Positions 1 to 7,186 of a stretch of 64,000 nt of DNA are shown one piece after another. Every line of letters begins with the position of its first letter. Position 1 is the stretch's first letter. Source of the stretch: an uncultured Fibrobacter sp. (GTDB taxonomy: Bacteria > Fibrobacterota > Fibrobacteria > Fibrobacterales > Fibrobacteraceae); assembly GCF_900316465.1 (NCBI RefSeq), contig NZ_ONDD01000002.1:104086-168085 (forward strand), written 5' to 3'. The position numbers and the translations under genes are program-made. The notes under the pieces are model-generated. The model had not been told where the DNA came from, did not search any database, and worked only from the letters and a program-made list of their open reading frames with translations.

Positions 1-1
1 T

Positions 2-721
2 GCAAGCTGTGGCGCCAAGATTGCCAAGCACGGCAACCGCGCTGTTTCCAGCAAGTCCGGTGCCGCAGACTTCTATACCGCAGCCGGCTTCAAGCTGGAC
101 ATGACTCCGGAAAAAGCCGCCAGCGTCATCGACAAGACGAACTTCGTGTTCCTCATGGCTCCGGTCTACCACAGCGCCATGCGCTTTGCTGGCCCGGTTC
201 GCGGTGCCCTCGGCGTCAAAACCATCATGAACCTGCTCGGCCCCCTCACGAACCCGGCCGAAGCCAAGTACCTCATGCTCGGCGTTTACAGCAAGTCGAT
301 TCTGGAACCGTTTACCAAGGCTGCTAAGTCCCTTGGTGCCAAGCGCGTGATGGTCGCCATCTCCGACGACGGCTACGACGAAATCTCTCCGTGCGTCCCG
401 ACGACCATTGCCGAAATCCTCGAAGACGGTGAATATCGCGAATACCGCATCGACCCGAAGGACTTCGGCGTCCCGGCCGTGGACCCCGAAGATCTCGCCG
501 GCGGTACGGGCGTGGATAACTTCAACCTCGCTCTCGACGTGCTGAACGGCAAGGGCCGCCCGGGCATCAAGTATGCCTGCGCCCTGAACGCTGGAGCCGC
601 CCTCTACATCAGCAATAAGGCTGCCAGCATCAAGGAAGGCTTCGACAAGGCCATGAAGGCTATGGAAGACGGCTCCGTTCTCAAGAAGATCGAAGAAGTG
701 AAGGCCGCCACCAACGCATAA
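2..721 (+). CDS. trpD: Anthranilate phosphoribosyltransferase, C-terminal 239 residues (5' end outside window)
   Basis: Transfers the phosphoribosyl group of PRPP to anthranilate, the second step of tryptophan synthesis in the cytoplasm. The reading frame is open from base 2, and the motif KHGNRAVSSKSGAAD lies at the very start; this is the signature PRPP/anthranilate-binding segment of the family. It is followed by NLLGPLTNP and a family-like C-terminal half. The catalytic N-terminal part is cut off by the window edge. A hairpin terminator follows 10 bases after the stop, so trpD is probably the last gene of its transcript. trpCF, trpB and trpA lie downstream in the same direction but as separate units. 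The identification is firm; only the start is unknown. Confidence 0.95.
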   Translation, partial: ASCGAKIAKHGNRAVSSKSGAADFYTAAGFKLDMTPEKAASVIDKTNFVFLMAPVYHSAMRFAGPVRGALGVKTIMNLLGPLTNPAEAKYLMLGVYSKSILEPFTKAAKSLGAKRVMVAISDDGYDEISPCVPTTIAEILEDGEYREYRIDPKDFGVPAVDPEDLAGGTGVDNFNLALDVLNGKGRPGIKYACALNAGAALYISNKAASIKEGFDKAMKAMEDGSVLKKIEEVKAATNA

Positions 722-730
722 TGAAATTAA

Positions 731-775
731 GGCTGGCAAAGGGTTTTATAACCCCTTGCCAGTCTAATAGTTTTT
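731..775 (+). terminator. Intrinsic terminator after trpD
   Basis: A 15-position stem (731-745 with 750-764) has one G-U pair, one A-C mismatch and a 4-base loop. A T-run follows at 771-775. It separates trpD from the LysR gene. Confidence 0.85.
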
Positions 776-860
776 AGCTATATTTTTATTCCTACTAAAA
801 AACTAGGAAATAAAATCACAACGAAAAAACGCAACGATTTTCATCAGGAGGCCGATCCAC

Positions 861-1787
861 ATGACTCTACAACAATTACGTTATGCCATCGGCATTGCAG
901 AAACCGGTTCCTTTAACAAGGCCGCCGAAAAACTTTATATTTCGCAGCCGTCGCTGACTGCTGCTATTAAAGATCTTGAAGATGAACTGAACATCCTCAT
1001 CTTCAACCGTACCAGTCGTGGTGTCAAGCTCACTAATGAAGGCGAAGAATTCATTGCCTACGCCCGCGAACTTTACCACCATTACGAATCGGTGCTCGAC
1101 AAGTACGGCAAAATCGGCAAGCGCAAAAAGAAGTTTGGCGTCTCGACGCAGCATTATTCCTTTGCGGTCAAGAGCTTTGTGGAAACCGTCAAGCTCTTCG
1201 ATACCGACAAGTACGAATTCGCTATCCGCGAAACCCGCACCAAAGAAGTCATCGAAGATGTGGCCTCTTTCAAGAGCGACATCGGTATCCTTTACCTGAG
1301 CGATTTCAACCGCAAGATTATCATGAACTTGCTGAACGCCCGTGATCTCGCTTTCCATAAGCTCATCGACTGTAAGGCGTATGTGTACCTGTGGAAGGGC
1401 CACCCGCTTGCCAACAACAAGTTCATTACGCTCGATGAACTGGCCGAATACCCGTGCCTTTCTTTTGAACAGGGTGACAACAGCTCGTTCTATTTTGCCG
1501 AAGAAATCCTGAGTACGAACGAATACAAGCGTACCATCAAGGCAAACGACCGTGCCACCATGCTGAACTTGATGATTGGCCTGAACGGTTACACGCTTTG
1601 CTCCGGCATTATCTGCGAAGAATTGAACGGCTCCGATTACTTGGCTGTGCCCTTCAAGGACAAGAGCGAAGAATCCCGCCGTGTCATGGAAATCGGCTAC
1701 ATCGCAAAGCGCAACATGCTGCTTGGCTTGGTGGGCGAACGCTATGTTGAAGAACTGCAGCGTTACCTGGCGACCTGTTCGTCGTAA
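861..1787 (+). CDS. LysR-family transcriptional regulator
   Basis: A 308-residue DNA-binding regulator. Residues 1-60 form the usual winged helix-turn-helix (TLQQLRYAIGIAETGSFNKAA, then SQPSLTAAIKDLE, then FNRTSRGVKLT). The rest matches a periplasmic-binding-protein-like effector domain. The start is set by AGGAGG at 846-851, ten bases before ATG. It sits between trpD and a permease-trpCF pair, all in the same direction, so control of the permease or of tryptophan genes is possible. No ligand can be read from the sequence, and LysR proteins often regulate a divergent neighbour, which is not the arrangement here. Confidence 0.9.
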   Translation: MTLQQLRYAIGIAETGSFNKAAEKLYISQPSLTAAIKDLEDELNILIFNRTSRGVKLTNEGEEFIAYARELYHHYESVLDKYGKIGKRKKKFGVSTQHYSFAVKSFVETVKLFDTDKYEFAIRETRTKEVIEDVASFKSDIGILYLSDFNRKIIMNLLNARDLAFHKLIDCKAYVYLWKGHPLANNKFITLDELAEYPCLSFEQGDNSSFYFAEEILSTNEYKRTIKANDRATMLNLMIGLNGYTLCSGIICEELNGSDYLAVPFKDKSEESRRVMEIGYIAKRNMLLGLVGERYVEELQRYLATCSS

Positions 1788-1896
1788 TAGCTACGAACTA
1801 TAACAGAACATCAAAAAGAAGTATTAAACTATTCCTTGAGTTCTAAGACGGGCTTTACTATTATTGGCTTGTCTTTAGAATTTATGGAGGTGCATT

Positions 1897-3087
1897 GTGG
1901 AAAAGCGCACGAATCTTTTAACGAATGGAGTCATCTGGTTTGGGGTGGCTATCTCGGTTTCTGAAATCGAAGCCGGTATTGAAATTGGGGCCGCCTCCTC
2001 TTACGATTCTGTTTGGCTCCCGCTGATTTTGGGCCATATTCTGGGCGGCATTTTGCTGTTCTTCGTGGGCCTTATCGGCGCCCGCGTCCGCCTGAATGCC
2101 ATGGAAACGACCGCATCTGTCTACGGCTCTTACGGTTCTAAGTTCTTCGCCTCGCTGAACTTGTTCCAGTTGATTGCTTGGATTGCTGTGCTGAATGCGC
2201 AAGGGGCGTCTGTCTTGGCGGGTCTCAATCTCCCGATTTCTTTCCCGCTGACTTGCGTGATTCTTGCGGTGCTGATTGCCATTTGGGTCTTTGTGGGGCT
2301 TCGCCGTTTTGCGAAAGTCACGACGGTGGTGATGGCGGTTCTGACGGTGCTCTTGATTGTGCTGACAGCCAAGTTGTTCAGTGTCGGAACATCGAGTGCG
2401 CCTGCTGCAGAACATGCGCTGAGCTTCTGGAATATCTTTGAAATTTCGATGGCGCTTCCGCTTTCTTGGTTGCCGGTGATTTCGGACTACACCAAGGATG
2501 TCGAAAAGCCGACGCGCGCTACGGCGGTCTCTGCGATTGCCTACTCGGTGGCAAGTTTCTGGATGTACTTTATTGGGCTTCAGATTGCGGCAGCCGGAGT
2601 CGGTAACGATATCGCCCGCGCCATTTTGCTTGCGGGCCTTGGAATCCCGGGAATCATTATCGTTGTGCTTTCGACTGTGACCACCAACTTCTTGGCGGCT
2701 AACTCTGCTGGCGAATCGGCCAAGGCCATTGTCCATAAGTTGAATCCGAAAATCACGGGTGTCGTGGTGAGCGGTATCAGCGCAGTCCTTGCCATTTCGG
2801 GCATTATGGATCATTACATCGGATTCCTTTACCTGATTGCCTCGGTGTTTGCCCCGATGGCTGCCGTACTCCTGGTTTCGTTCTTCTTGGCGAAAAATCA
2901 CCAGGTGGGCCACAAGTACTGGATTTTGAACTTGTTCGCATGGCTGGTGGGCTTTGCCGTTTACCAAGTCACGTCGCACCTGGATTCTGTAATACTCGGC
3001 CCCACGCTTCTTTCTATCCTGGCGTCGGCCTTAATTTCCTATCTTTTCTCTAAAGCCTTGACTTTGAAGCCTAAGGGAAATTCATGA
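1897..3087 (+). CDS. NCS1-family nucleobase-type permease (CytX/CodB-like)
   Basis: A 396-residue inner-membrane transporter with about 12 hydrophobic segments. The segment SLPLSWLP-like 'MALPLSWLPVISDYTKD' and the N-terminal 'VIWFGVAISVSEIEAG' resemble the CytX branch of the NCS1 family, thought to carry hydroxymethylpyrimidine; CodB carries cytosine. The start is GTG at 1897, chosen because TGGAGG at 1885-1890 has ideal spacing. Its stop codon overlaps the trpCF start (ATGA at 3084-3087), so the two are translationally coupled. No thiamine riboswitch was seen in the 109-base upstream gap. Because it is coupled to trpCF, a substrate related to indole or anthranilate should be considered; that is inference. 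Confidence 0.8.
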   Translation: MEKRTNLLTNGVIWFGVAISVSEIEAGIEIGAASSYDSVWLPLILGHILGGILLFFVGLIGARVRLNAMETTASVYGSYGSKFFASLNLFQLIAWIAVLNAQGASVLAGLNLPISFPLTCVILAVLIAIWVFVGLRRFAKVTTVVMAVLTVLLIVLTAKLFSVGTSSAPAAEHALSFWNIFEISMALPLSWLPVISDYTKDVEKPTRATAVSAIAYSVASFWMYFIGLQIAAAGVGNDIARAILLAGLGIPGIIIVVLSTVTTNFLAANSAGESAKAIVHKLNPKITGVVVSGISAVLAISGIMDHYIGFLYLIASVFAPMAAVLLVSFFLAKNHQVGHKYWILNLFAWLVGFAVYQVTSHLDSVILGPTLLSILASALISYLFSKALTLKPKGNS

Positions 3088-4577
3088 GCGAAGACATTTT
3101 AGCCAAAATCGTACGTATGCGCCGCGAAGATATTTCGCGGTTGGGTTTGAATTTCGGAATTGAAATTCCCGAAAAACGCCGTGGCGGTCATACCGAATTT
3201 CTCGGGAACGCCGGTGCGATTCTTGAAGTCAAGCGAGCATCGCCTTCTAAGGGCGATATTGCGCCGGACTTGGACCCCGTAGCGCTGGCGACGACTTATG
3301 CCGAGGCCCATGCGCAGGCAGTTTCGGTGCTTACCGAAAGCAATTTCTTTAAGGGTTCGCTCCGCGACTTGATTGCGGTTGCCGACTTGATGGAACGCCG
3401 CCGTCAGCAGGGCTTGCATGCGTGTGCCGTACTTCGCAAAGATTTCCTCTTGTTCGAGGATGAAATCGATATTGCTTACCGCTGCGGTGCCGATGCGGTG
3501 CTCTTGATTGCCCGCATTCTGGATGATGCCCAACTGGTAAAGATGGCAAAGCGTGCCCAGAGTTTTGATATGCAGGCCTTTGTGGAAGTCCGCGAAACTG
3601 ATGACCTGCGCAAGCTGAAATTGGTGACCGAAGCCTTGGGCGATGCTGCCGCCAAGACGGTGGTGGCGGGCGTCAATTCCCGCGACTTGGCTACATTCCA
3701 TACGGACCCTTTGGTTCCCGCGTCTATCCGTAGCAAGCTCCCGGCCAAGGCTGTTTTTGAATCGGGGATTTTATGCCCGGCCGATGCGACTTATGCCCGC
3801 AACCTTGGCTTCACGGGAATCCTGGTGGGCGAGGCCGTTGCCAAGAATCCGCCGCTTGCTAAAGAAGTGGTAGGCGCATTTGAATCGGGCTCCGAAAATG
3901 CCCGCGGCAAGTTCTGGAAAAAGTTTGCAGAACGCAAGGCTGCCCAAAAGGCGGGCCCGCTCGTTAAAATTTGTGGCATTACTCGCGACGAAGATGGTAA
4001 GCTTGCCGCTGAACTCGGCGCCGATATGCTCGGCTTTGTATTCAGCACTACCAAGCGCTTGACTACCGAAGAGTTCGTACGCAGCTTTGCTGAAAAGATT
4101 GGTTCGAACCGTCCGATTCTCGTTGGCGTCATCACCGATCCCGAATCCGTTGAAGGCAAAACCGCTATCAAGCTTGCCAAAGAAGGCGTGCTCGATGCAG
4201 TTCAGTTCCACGGTGTAGCTCCCGAAGCCGAATACAGCGGCTTGCCGCATTACTGTGCCGCCCGCGTGGGCGAGGAATCCGATTTCGACAAGGTTGTTGC
4301 TCTCCGCAAGAATGGTGAACCACGCATTCTCTTAGATGCCAAGGTCGAAGGAATCCCTGGCGGTACGGGCAAGACCATTCCCGAAAACCTGCTTCGCGAA
4401 AAAGCGGGTGAGTTACCGCTCTGGCTTGCCGGCGGCATCACGCCTGAAAATGTGGGCGCGATTGTCCAAAAGTTCCACCCGGAACTCGTCGATGTCTCCA
4501 GCGGTGTCGAAGACGCCCTCGGAATCAAGAATGCAAAAAAAATAAGCGCGTTGTTTGACGCGCTAAAATCCGTTTAA
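3084..4577 (+). CDS. trpCF: Bifunctional indole-3-glycerol-phosphate synthase / phosphoribosylanthranilate isomerase
   Basis: A 497-residue fusion for two consecutive steps of tryptophan synthesis. Residues 1 to about 260 are the TrpC barrel: ILEVKRASPSKGDI near residue 47, VLTESNFF, CAVLRKDFLLFEDEI, VAGVNSRDL and VFESGI. From about residue 292 the TrpF barrel begins with LVKICGITRDEDG, followed by DMLGFVF, DAVQFHG, ILLDAKVEG with GGTGK, LAGGITPENV and VDVSSGVE. The order TrpC-TrpF matches the enterobacterial fusion. The start overlaps the permease stop by four bases. A bidirectional terminator follows. All key motifs are present, so both activities are expected. Confidence 0.95.
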   Translation: MSEDILAKIVRMRREDISRLGLNFGIEIPEKRRGGHTEFLGNAGAILEVKRASPSKGDIAPDLDPVALATTYAEAHAQAVSVLTESNFFKGSLRDLIAVADLMERRRQQGLHACAVLRKDFLLFEDEIDIAYRCGADAVLLIARILDDAQLVKMAKRAQSFDMQAFVEVRETDDLRKLKLVTEALGDAAAKTVVAGVNSRDLATFHTDPLVPASIRSKLPAKAVFESGILCPADATYARNLGFTGILVGEAVAKNPPLAKEVVGAFESGSENARGKFWKKFAERKAAQKAGPLVKICGITRDEDGKLAAELGADMLGFVFSTTKRLTTEEFVRSFAEKIGSNRPILVGVITDPESVEGKTAIKLAKEGVLDAVQFHGVAPEAEYSGLPHYCAARVGEESDFDKVVALRKNGEPRILLDAKVEGIPGGTGKTIPENLLREKAGELPLWLAGGITPENVGAIVQKFHPELVDVSSGVEDALGIKNAKKISALFDALKSV

Positions 4578-4590
4578 TTGCGAATTCACA

Positions 4591-4645
4591 AAAAAAAAGA
4601 AACCGTCGGCTTTAAGTGAACCGGCGGTTTAGATGACATTTTTTT
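4591..4645. terminator. Bidirectional terminator between trpCF and the lipoprotein gene
   Basis: Ten-base arms (about 4600-4609 and 4621-4630, one G-U pair) are flanked by an A-run on the left (4589-4598) and a T-run on the right (4639-4645). It can therefore stop transcription from both convergent sides. Confidence 0.8.
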
Positions 4646-4661
4646 ATATGACTTCTTTCGG

Positions 4662-5528
4662 CTAATTGTAGCTGATTCGAACAGTCCATTCTAGCTCAAA
4701 ATCAGTTGCTTCTGTATCCGATTGCTTAATGGCCTTATTGATATTTTTTCCTGCATCGCGAATGATGTAGCAATAATAGGATGAGTGGTCAACATTGAGT
4801 TCGATTTTGTTACGTTCAAAAACCAACGGACAAATGTAAATTTCGTTGGCGCCACCGCTGAATTTTTTTGTGAAATACTCGTGTCCACTCCATGTGCCGG
4901 CATCTTCTAGCTTAAATACGTCTGTTCTGACAGAATCTTTTCGGTTATAGTCAGAGTATGTCTTTATTACGAATGAAATGCTTGGATCTCCGTCGCTGTA
5001 GTCGCCCTCGTGCTTCTTTTGCTTTTCCCAGTTGTCTGTAAGTTGCTTGAACCAAGTCAAGTCTATTTCAACTGTGTAATCCTTGTACAGGTAGGATTGT
5101 GCTTCGTCATCATAAGAGATATCGTTTTCTGTGCTAGAACTGTAACGATAACTTGATGAATAGTAGTCGTACTCATAATTATAAGCAGAGGAACTGGAAC
5201 TTTTGCGGGAGCTGGACGATGTGTTATAGCACTGGTATCCGTAATTTGAACAACACCAGGAATCAGTGTGCGAACTTATTCCGTAGCGGCAATCATATTC
5301 ATCGTCATTGTCATCGTAATCGTCGTTGTCGTTGTAATCTTCATCGCGATGACGATCGTAATCATCCTCGTTTTCGTTGAACTTAGTTGCAGCCTCGCCG
5401 CGAATGTCTTCCATGTTGCCTTCTGCGTTGCTAAACGGATTGTCGTCGGAACATGCGAAGAAAAGGGGTAGGCTAGCAAGGAGCAGAATGTGGCCTGCAA
5501 TATTTTTTTTGTTCTTGAAAAAGTTCAT
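4662..5528 (-). CDS. Predicted lipoprotein with acidic and serine-rich linker
   Basis: A 288-residue protein not recognised as a known family. The signal peptide ends in a lipobox (LPLFFAC, Cys at residue 26), so it is probably a membrane-anchored lipoprotein. Residues about 50-80 are very rich in Asp, Glu, Asn and Tyr. A short Cys-containing segment (CRYGISSHTDSWCC) and a polyserine stretch follow, and a globular part starts near residue 150. The start has AAGGAG just upstream. It lies nine bases downstream of the beta-barrel-type gene in the same direction, so the two probably form one operon and may act together at the envelope. The acidic stretch could bind cations, but this is a guess. 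Confidence 0.75.
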   Translation of the reverse strand: MNFFKNKKNIAGHILLLASLPLFFACSDDNPFSNAEGNMEDIRGEAATKFNENEDDYDRHRDEDYNDNDDYDDNDDEYDCRYGISSHTDSWCCSNYGYQCYNTSSSSRKSSSSSAYNYEYDYYSSSYRYSSSTENDISYDDEAQSYLYKDYTVEIDLTWFKQLTDNWEKQKKHEGDYSDGDPSISFVIKTYSDYNRKDSVRTDVFKLEDAGTWSGHEYFTKKFSGGANEIYICPLVFERNKIELNVDHSSYYCYIIRDAGKNINKAIKQSDTEATDFELEWTVRISYN

Positions 5529-5537
5529 AAATGCTCC

Positions 5538-6602
5538 TTAGAATGCAATGTCAAGATTGAGACGCCAGGTGTCAGCCAAAAGTTTGTAGTTCAGAATTTC
5601 GTTAGAGTAGGTAACGGCGTTGATCAAAAGCATTTGCCATTGAATGGAAAGGTGTCTGGTGAGTTCAATGCCAAAACCGAGATAGCCCAAGAATTCCCAG
5701 TCGTTTTCGGTAAAAGCACCGCTGTTGCTTCCATAATCATCATAGTCGTAAGAGCGACTGCTGTAATTATAATCTTCACTAAATTGCCATTCGTAGTCAA
5801 AATCGTAATCAATCCAGGCGTAAAGGGGCTTGCGAACGTGAATGCTCAAGCTGACATAGGGACTGATGACAAACGGAATTCCGAACCGGAACGTTAATGG
5901 AATTTCAGCCATAAGGTTGTGGTATTCAATAGAAATATCATGGCTATAATGGTAAGCACCCCATCCGACTTCAAGTTCTGAATCCTTAATGTCGCTGTAT
6001 CCGTGATGATAGACCATGTTTAGCCCAGTTTGGAAGCTGATTGATTTCAACATATACCAACGGAGTAAAAAGCCAAGGTTGGCTCCGATGTTGTCAAAGT
6101 CTCGGTCGCCCCCATGCACATCGTAATCTGCTACTGTGAACTCATCGAATTTTTCAAATGCGAGCGATATGCCGAAATAGAAGGTTCTGTCTTTGGGTTT
6201 GTTTTCGGGGACCAGAGCGGTTTGCTCGTTACTGGTTGTATCAATGAGCTCTGGTTGCTTGATAGAGTCGGCAACGATCGTGTCTTGTGGAACCTCGGCT
6301 ACAGAATCTTTGGTGATGCTGTCTGTTGCTAAGGAGTCTGTTTGTAAAGCTGTTGAGTCCGTGGAGGCTGTTGTGTCAGAAGAAACCTCGTTTTGCACCG
6401 TGTCGGTGGACGTTGAACTTGTTGCTTGGAGTTCCTGACTTAAGCTTTCAAGAATGTCTGAACATTTGCAAAGGGTTTCGACCTTGGCGCATACATCTTG
6501 TTTGTCGTTGTTCATGCATGATGCACAAAGGTCAAGGCACTTATCCTGGGCAAAAGCGAATGATGCCATAATGGATAGCGCGATTAGTAGAGGCTTTTTC
6601 AT
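5538..6602 (-). CDS. Predicted outer-membrane beta-barrel protein with Thr/Ser/Asp-rich spacer
   Basis: A 354-residue secreted protein of no recognised family. It starts with a signal peptide ending AFAQ. A small Cys-rich segment (CLDLCASC and CKC, residues about 22-48) follows, then a repetitive spacer rich in T, S and D with 'TDS' units. From about residue 140 there are alternating hydrophobic/aromatic strands, and the chain ends in Phe (NLDIAF), as outer-membrane barrels usually do. A GGAG site precedes the ATG. It is first in a two-gene minus-strand unit with the lipoprotein. Both proteins contain Asp/Tyr/Ser-rich loops (for example SSRSYDYDDYG), which suggests related surface chemistry. 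Confidence 0.7.
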   Translation of the reverse strand: MKKPLLIALSIMASFAFAQDKCLDLCASCMNNDKQDVCAKVETLCKCSDILESLSQELQATSSTSTDTVQNEVSSDTTASTDSTALQTDSLATDSITKDSVAEVPQDTIVADSIKQPELIDTTSNEQTALVPENKPKDRTFYFGISLAFEKFDEFTVADYDVHGGDRDFDNIGANLGFLLRWYMLKSISFQTGLNMVYHHGYSDIKDSELEVGWGAYHYSHDISIEYHNLMAEIPLTFRFGIPFVISPYVSLSIHVRKPLYAWIDYDFDYEWQFSEDYNYSSRSYDYDDYGSNSGAFTENDWEFLGYLGFGIELTRHLSIQWQMLLINAVTYSNEILNYKLLADTWRLNLDIAF

Positions 6603-6804
6603 ATTGTCTCCGATTGTCTATACAAGATCTTTGTAAATATAATTAAATGTTTGCTTGGCTCCAAATTTTGTGGAGAATCAAAATTTATGACATGATTTTA
6701 ATCACTAAGGCCTTTGTTTGTGTTTTTTTGCCCCAAATGGCCGAATTTAGGCCTTTTTGTACAAATTATGAAAGAATTTTTTACAAAAATCTTACGCTAA
6801 CCTA

Positions 6805-6833
6805 TTGACAGACAACGAATTAGTATATATATT
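6805..6833 (+). promoter_or_regulatory. Promoter of leader cassette 1
   Basis: TTGACA at 6805-6810, a 17-base spacer, then TATATT at 6828-6833. This predicts a start near 6840, only a few bases before the leader ATG at 6846. Confidence 0.8.
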
Positions 6834-6845
6834 GAAGACATAAAG

Positions 6846-6911
6846 ATGAAATTGGCAATCCGCTTTGACGCTAGCGCCGCTATCGACGAGGTTCTCAAAG
6901 AAGGGATTTAG
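6846..6911 (+). CDS. Possible leader peptide 1 (21 codons, no Trp)
   Basis: A short open frame beginning MKLAIRFDAS, with its ATG about six bases from the predicted transcript start and no Shine-Dalgarno site. The first bases are 21/27 identical to the trp leader cassette downstream, and the peptide shares the 'AIRF' residues with it. It contains no Trp codon or run of any single regulatory codon. Bases 6845-6859 can pair with 6914-6927, which encloses the whole frame. The frame may be translated, or it may simply be part of a small RNA of about 135 bases ending at the next terminator. Confidence 0.45.
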   Translation: MKLAIRFDASAAIDEVLKEGI

Positions 6912-6939
6912 GCATTGCCATTTCATCAAGTGTTTAACA

Positions 6940-6975
6940 GAAGACTCTCGATCGTCGAGAGTCTTCACTTTTTTT
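6940..6975 (+). terminator. Strong terminator of leader cassette 1
   Basis: A perfect 12-base stem (6940-6951 with 6955-6966), a 3-base loop and T7 at 6969-6975. With the promoter at 6805 it defines a transcript of about 135 bases unless antitermination occurs. Confidence 0.9.
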
Positions 6976-6987
6976 GAGCTGTACCCC

Positions 6988-7016
6988 TTGCCATGTTAAG
7001 GAGACATTCCTAAATT
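6988..7016 (+). promoter_or_regulatory. Promoter of the trp leader (cassette 2)
   Basis: TTGCCA at 6988-6993, a 17-base spacer and TAAATT at 7011-7016. Position relative to the leader ATG (13 bases to 7030) copies cassette 1, which supports it although the -10 is weak. Confidence 0.55.
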
Positions 7017-7029
7017 AGGGCGCATGAAG

Positions 7030-7080
7030 ATGAATTCAGCAATCCGTTTCAACCGTTGGTGGTGGGGCTCTACTAAATAG
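7030..7080 (+). CDS. trpL: trp leader peptide with three consecutive Trp codons
   Basis: A 16-codon frame, MNSAIRFNRWWWGSTK; an in-frame ATG at 7024 would add two residues. Codons at 7057-7065 are TGG TGG TGG. It ends 106 bases before trpB and is followed by an attenuator hairpin, the hallmark of ribosome-mediated attenuation: charged tRNA-Trp lets the ribosome finish the peptide, shortage stalls it. The leader start region (7029-7042) can pair with 7089-7102 at 13 of 14 positions. The 7 bases 7080-7086 next to the stop codon are the exact complement of 7124-7130 in the terminator, which gives a candidate antiterminator. There is no Shine-Dalgarno site; translation probably begins close to the mRNA 5' end. 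Confidence 0.85.
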   Translation: MNSAIRFNRWWWGSTK

Positions 7081-7114
7081 AGTCCGTTTTGCTGATTTCA
7101 TCAAGTGTTTTGTA

Positions 7115-7150
7115 AAAGGCTTTCGGACTCCCGAAGGCCTTTAATTTTTT
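7115..7150 (+). terminator. Attenuator terminator upstream of trpB
   Basis: A 12-base stem (7115-7126 with 7131-7142, one G-U pair), loop ACTC, and T6 at 7145-7150. Bases 7124-7130 of its left arm and loop can pair instead with 7080-7086 at the trpL stop codon, so the two structures exclude each other. Confidence 0.85.
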
Positions 7151-7186
7151 ACCCCGAGATTTTAAACCTAAACCCCAGAACCCAAT

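Noticed and set aside
1788..1896. Thiamine riboswitch before the CytX-like permease
   Set aside because: The conserved CUGAGA-type core was looked for and not seen in this 109-base gap.
6846..6911. Cassette 1 as a second tryptophan-sensing leader
   Set aside because: No Trp codon in the frame and no run of another amino acid, so a tryptophan-sensing function is not supported; only structural kinship is claimed.
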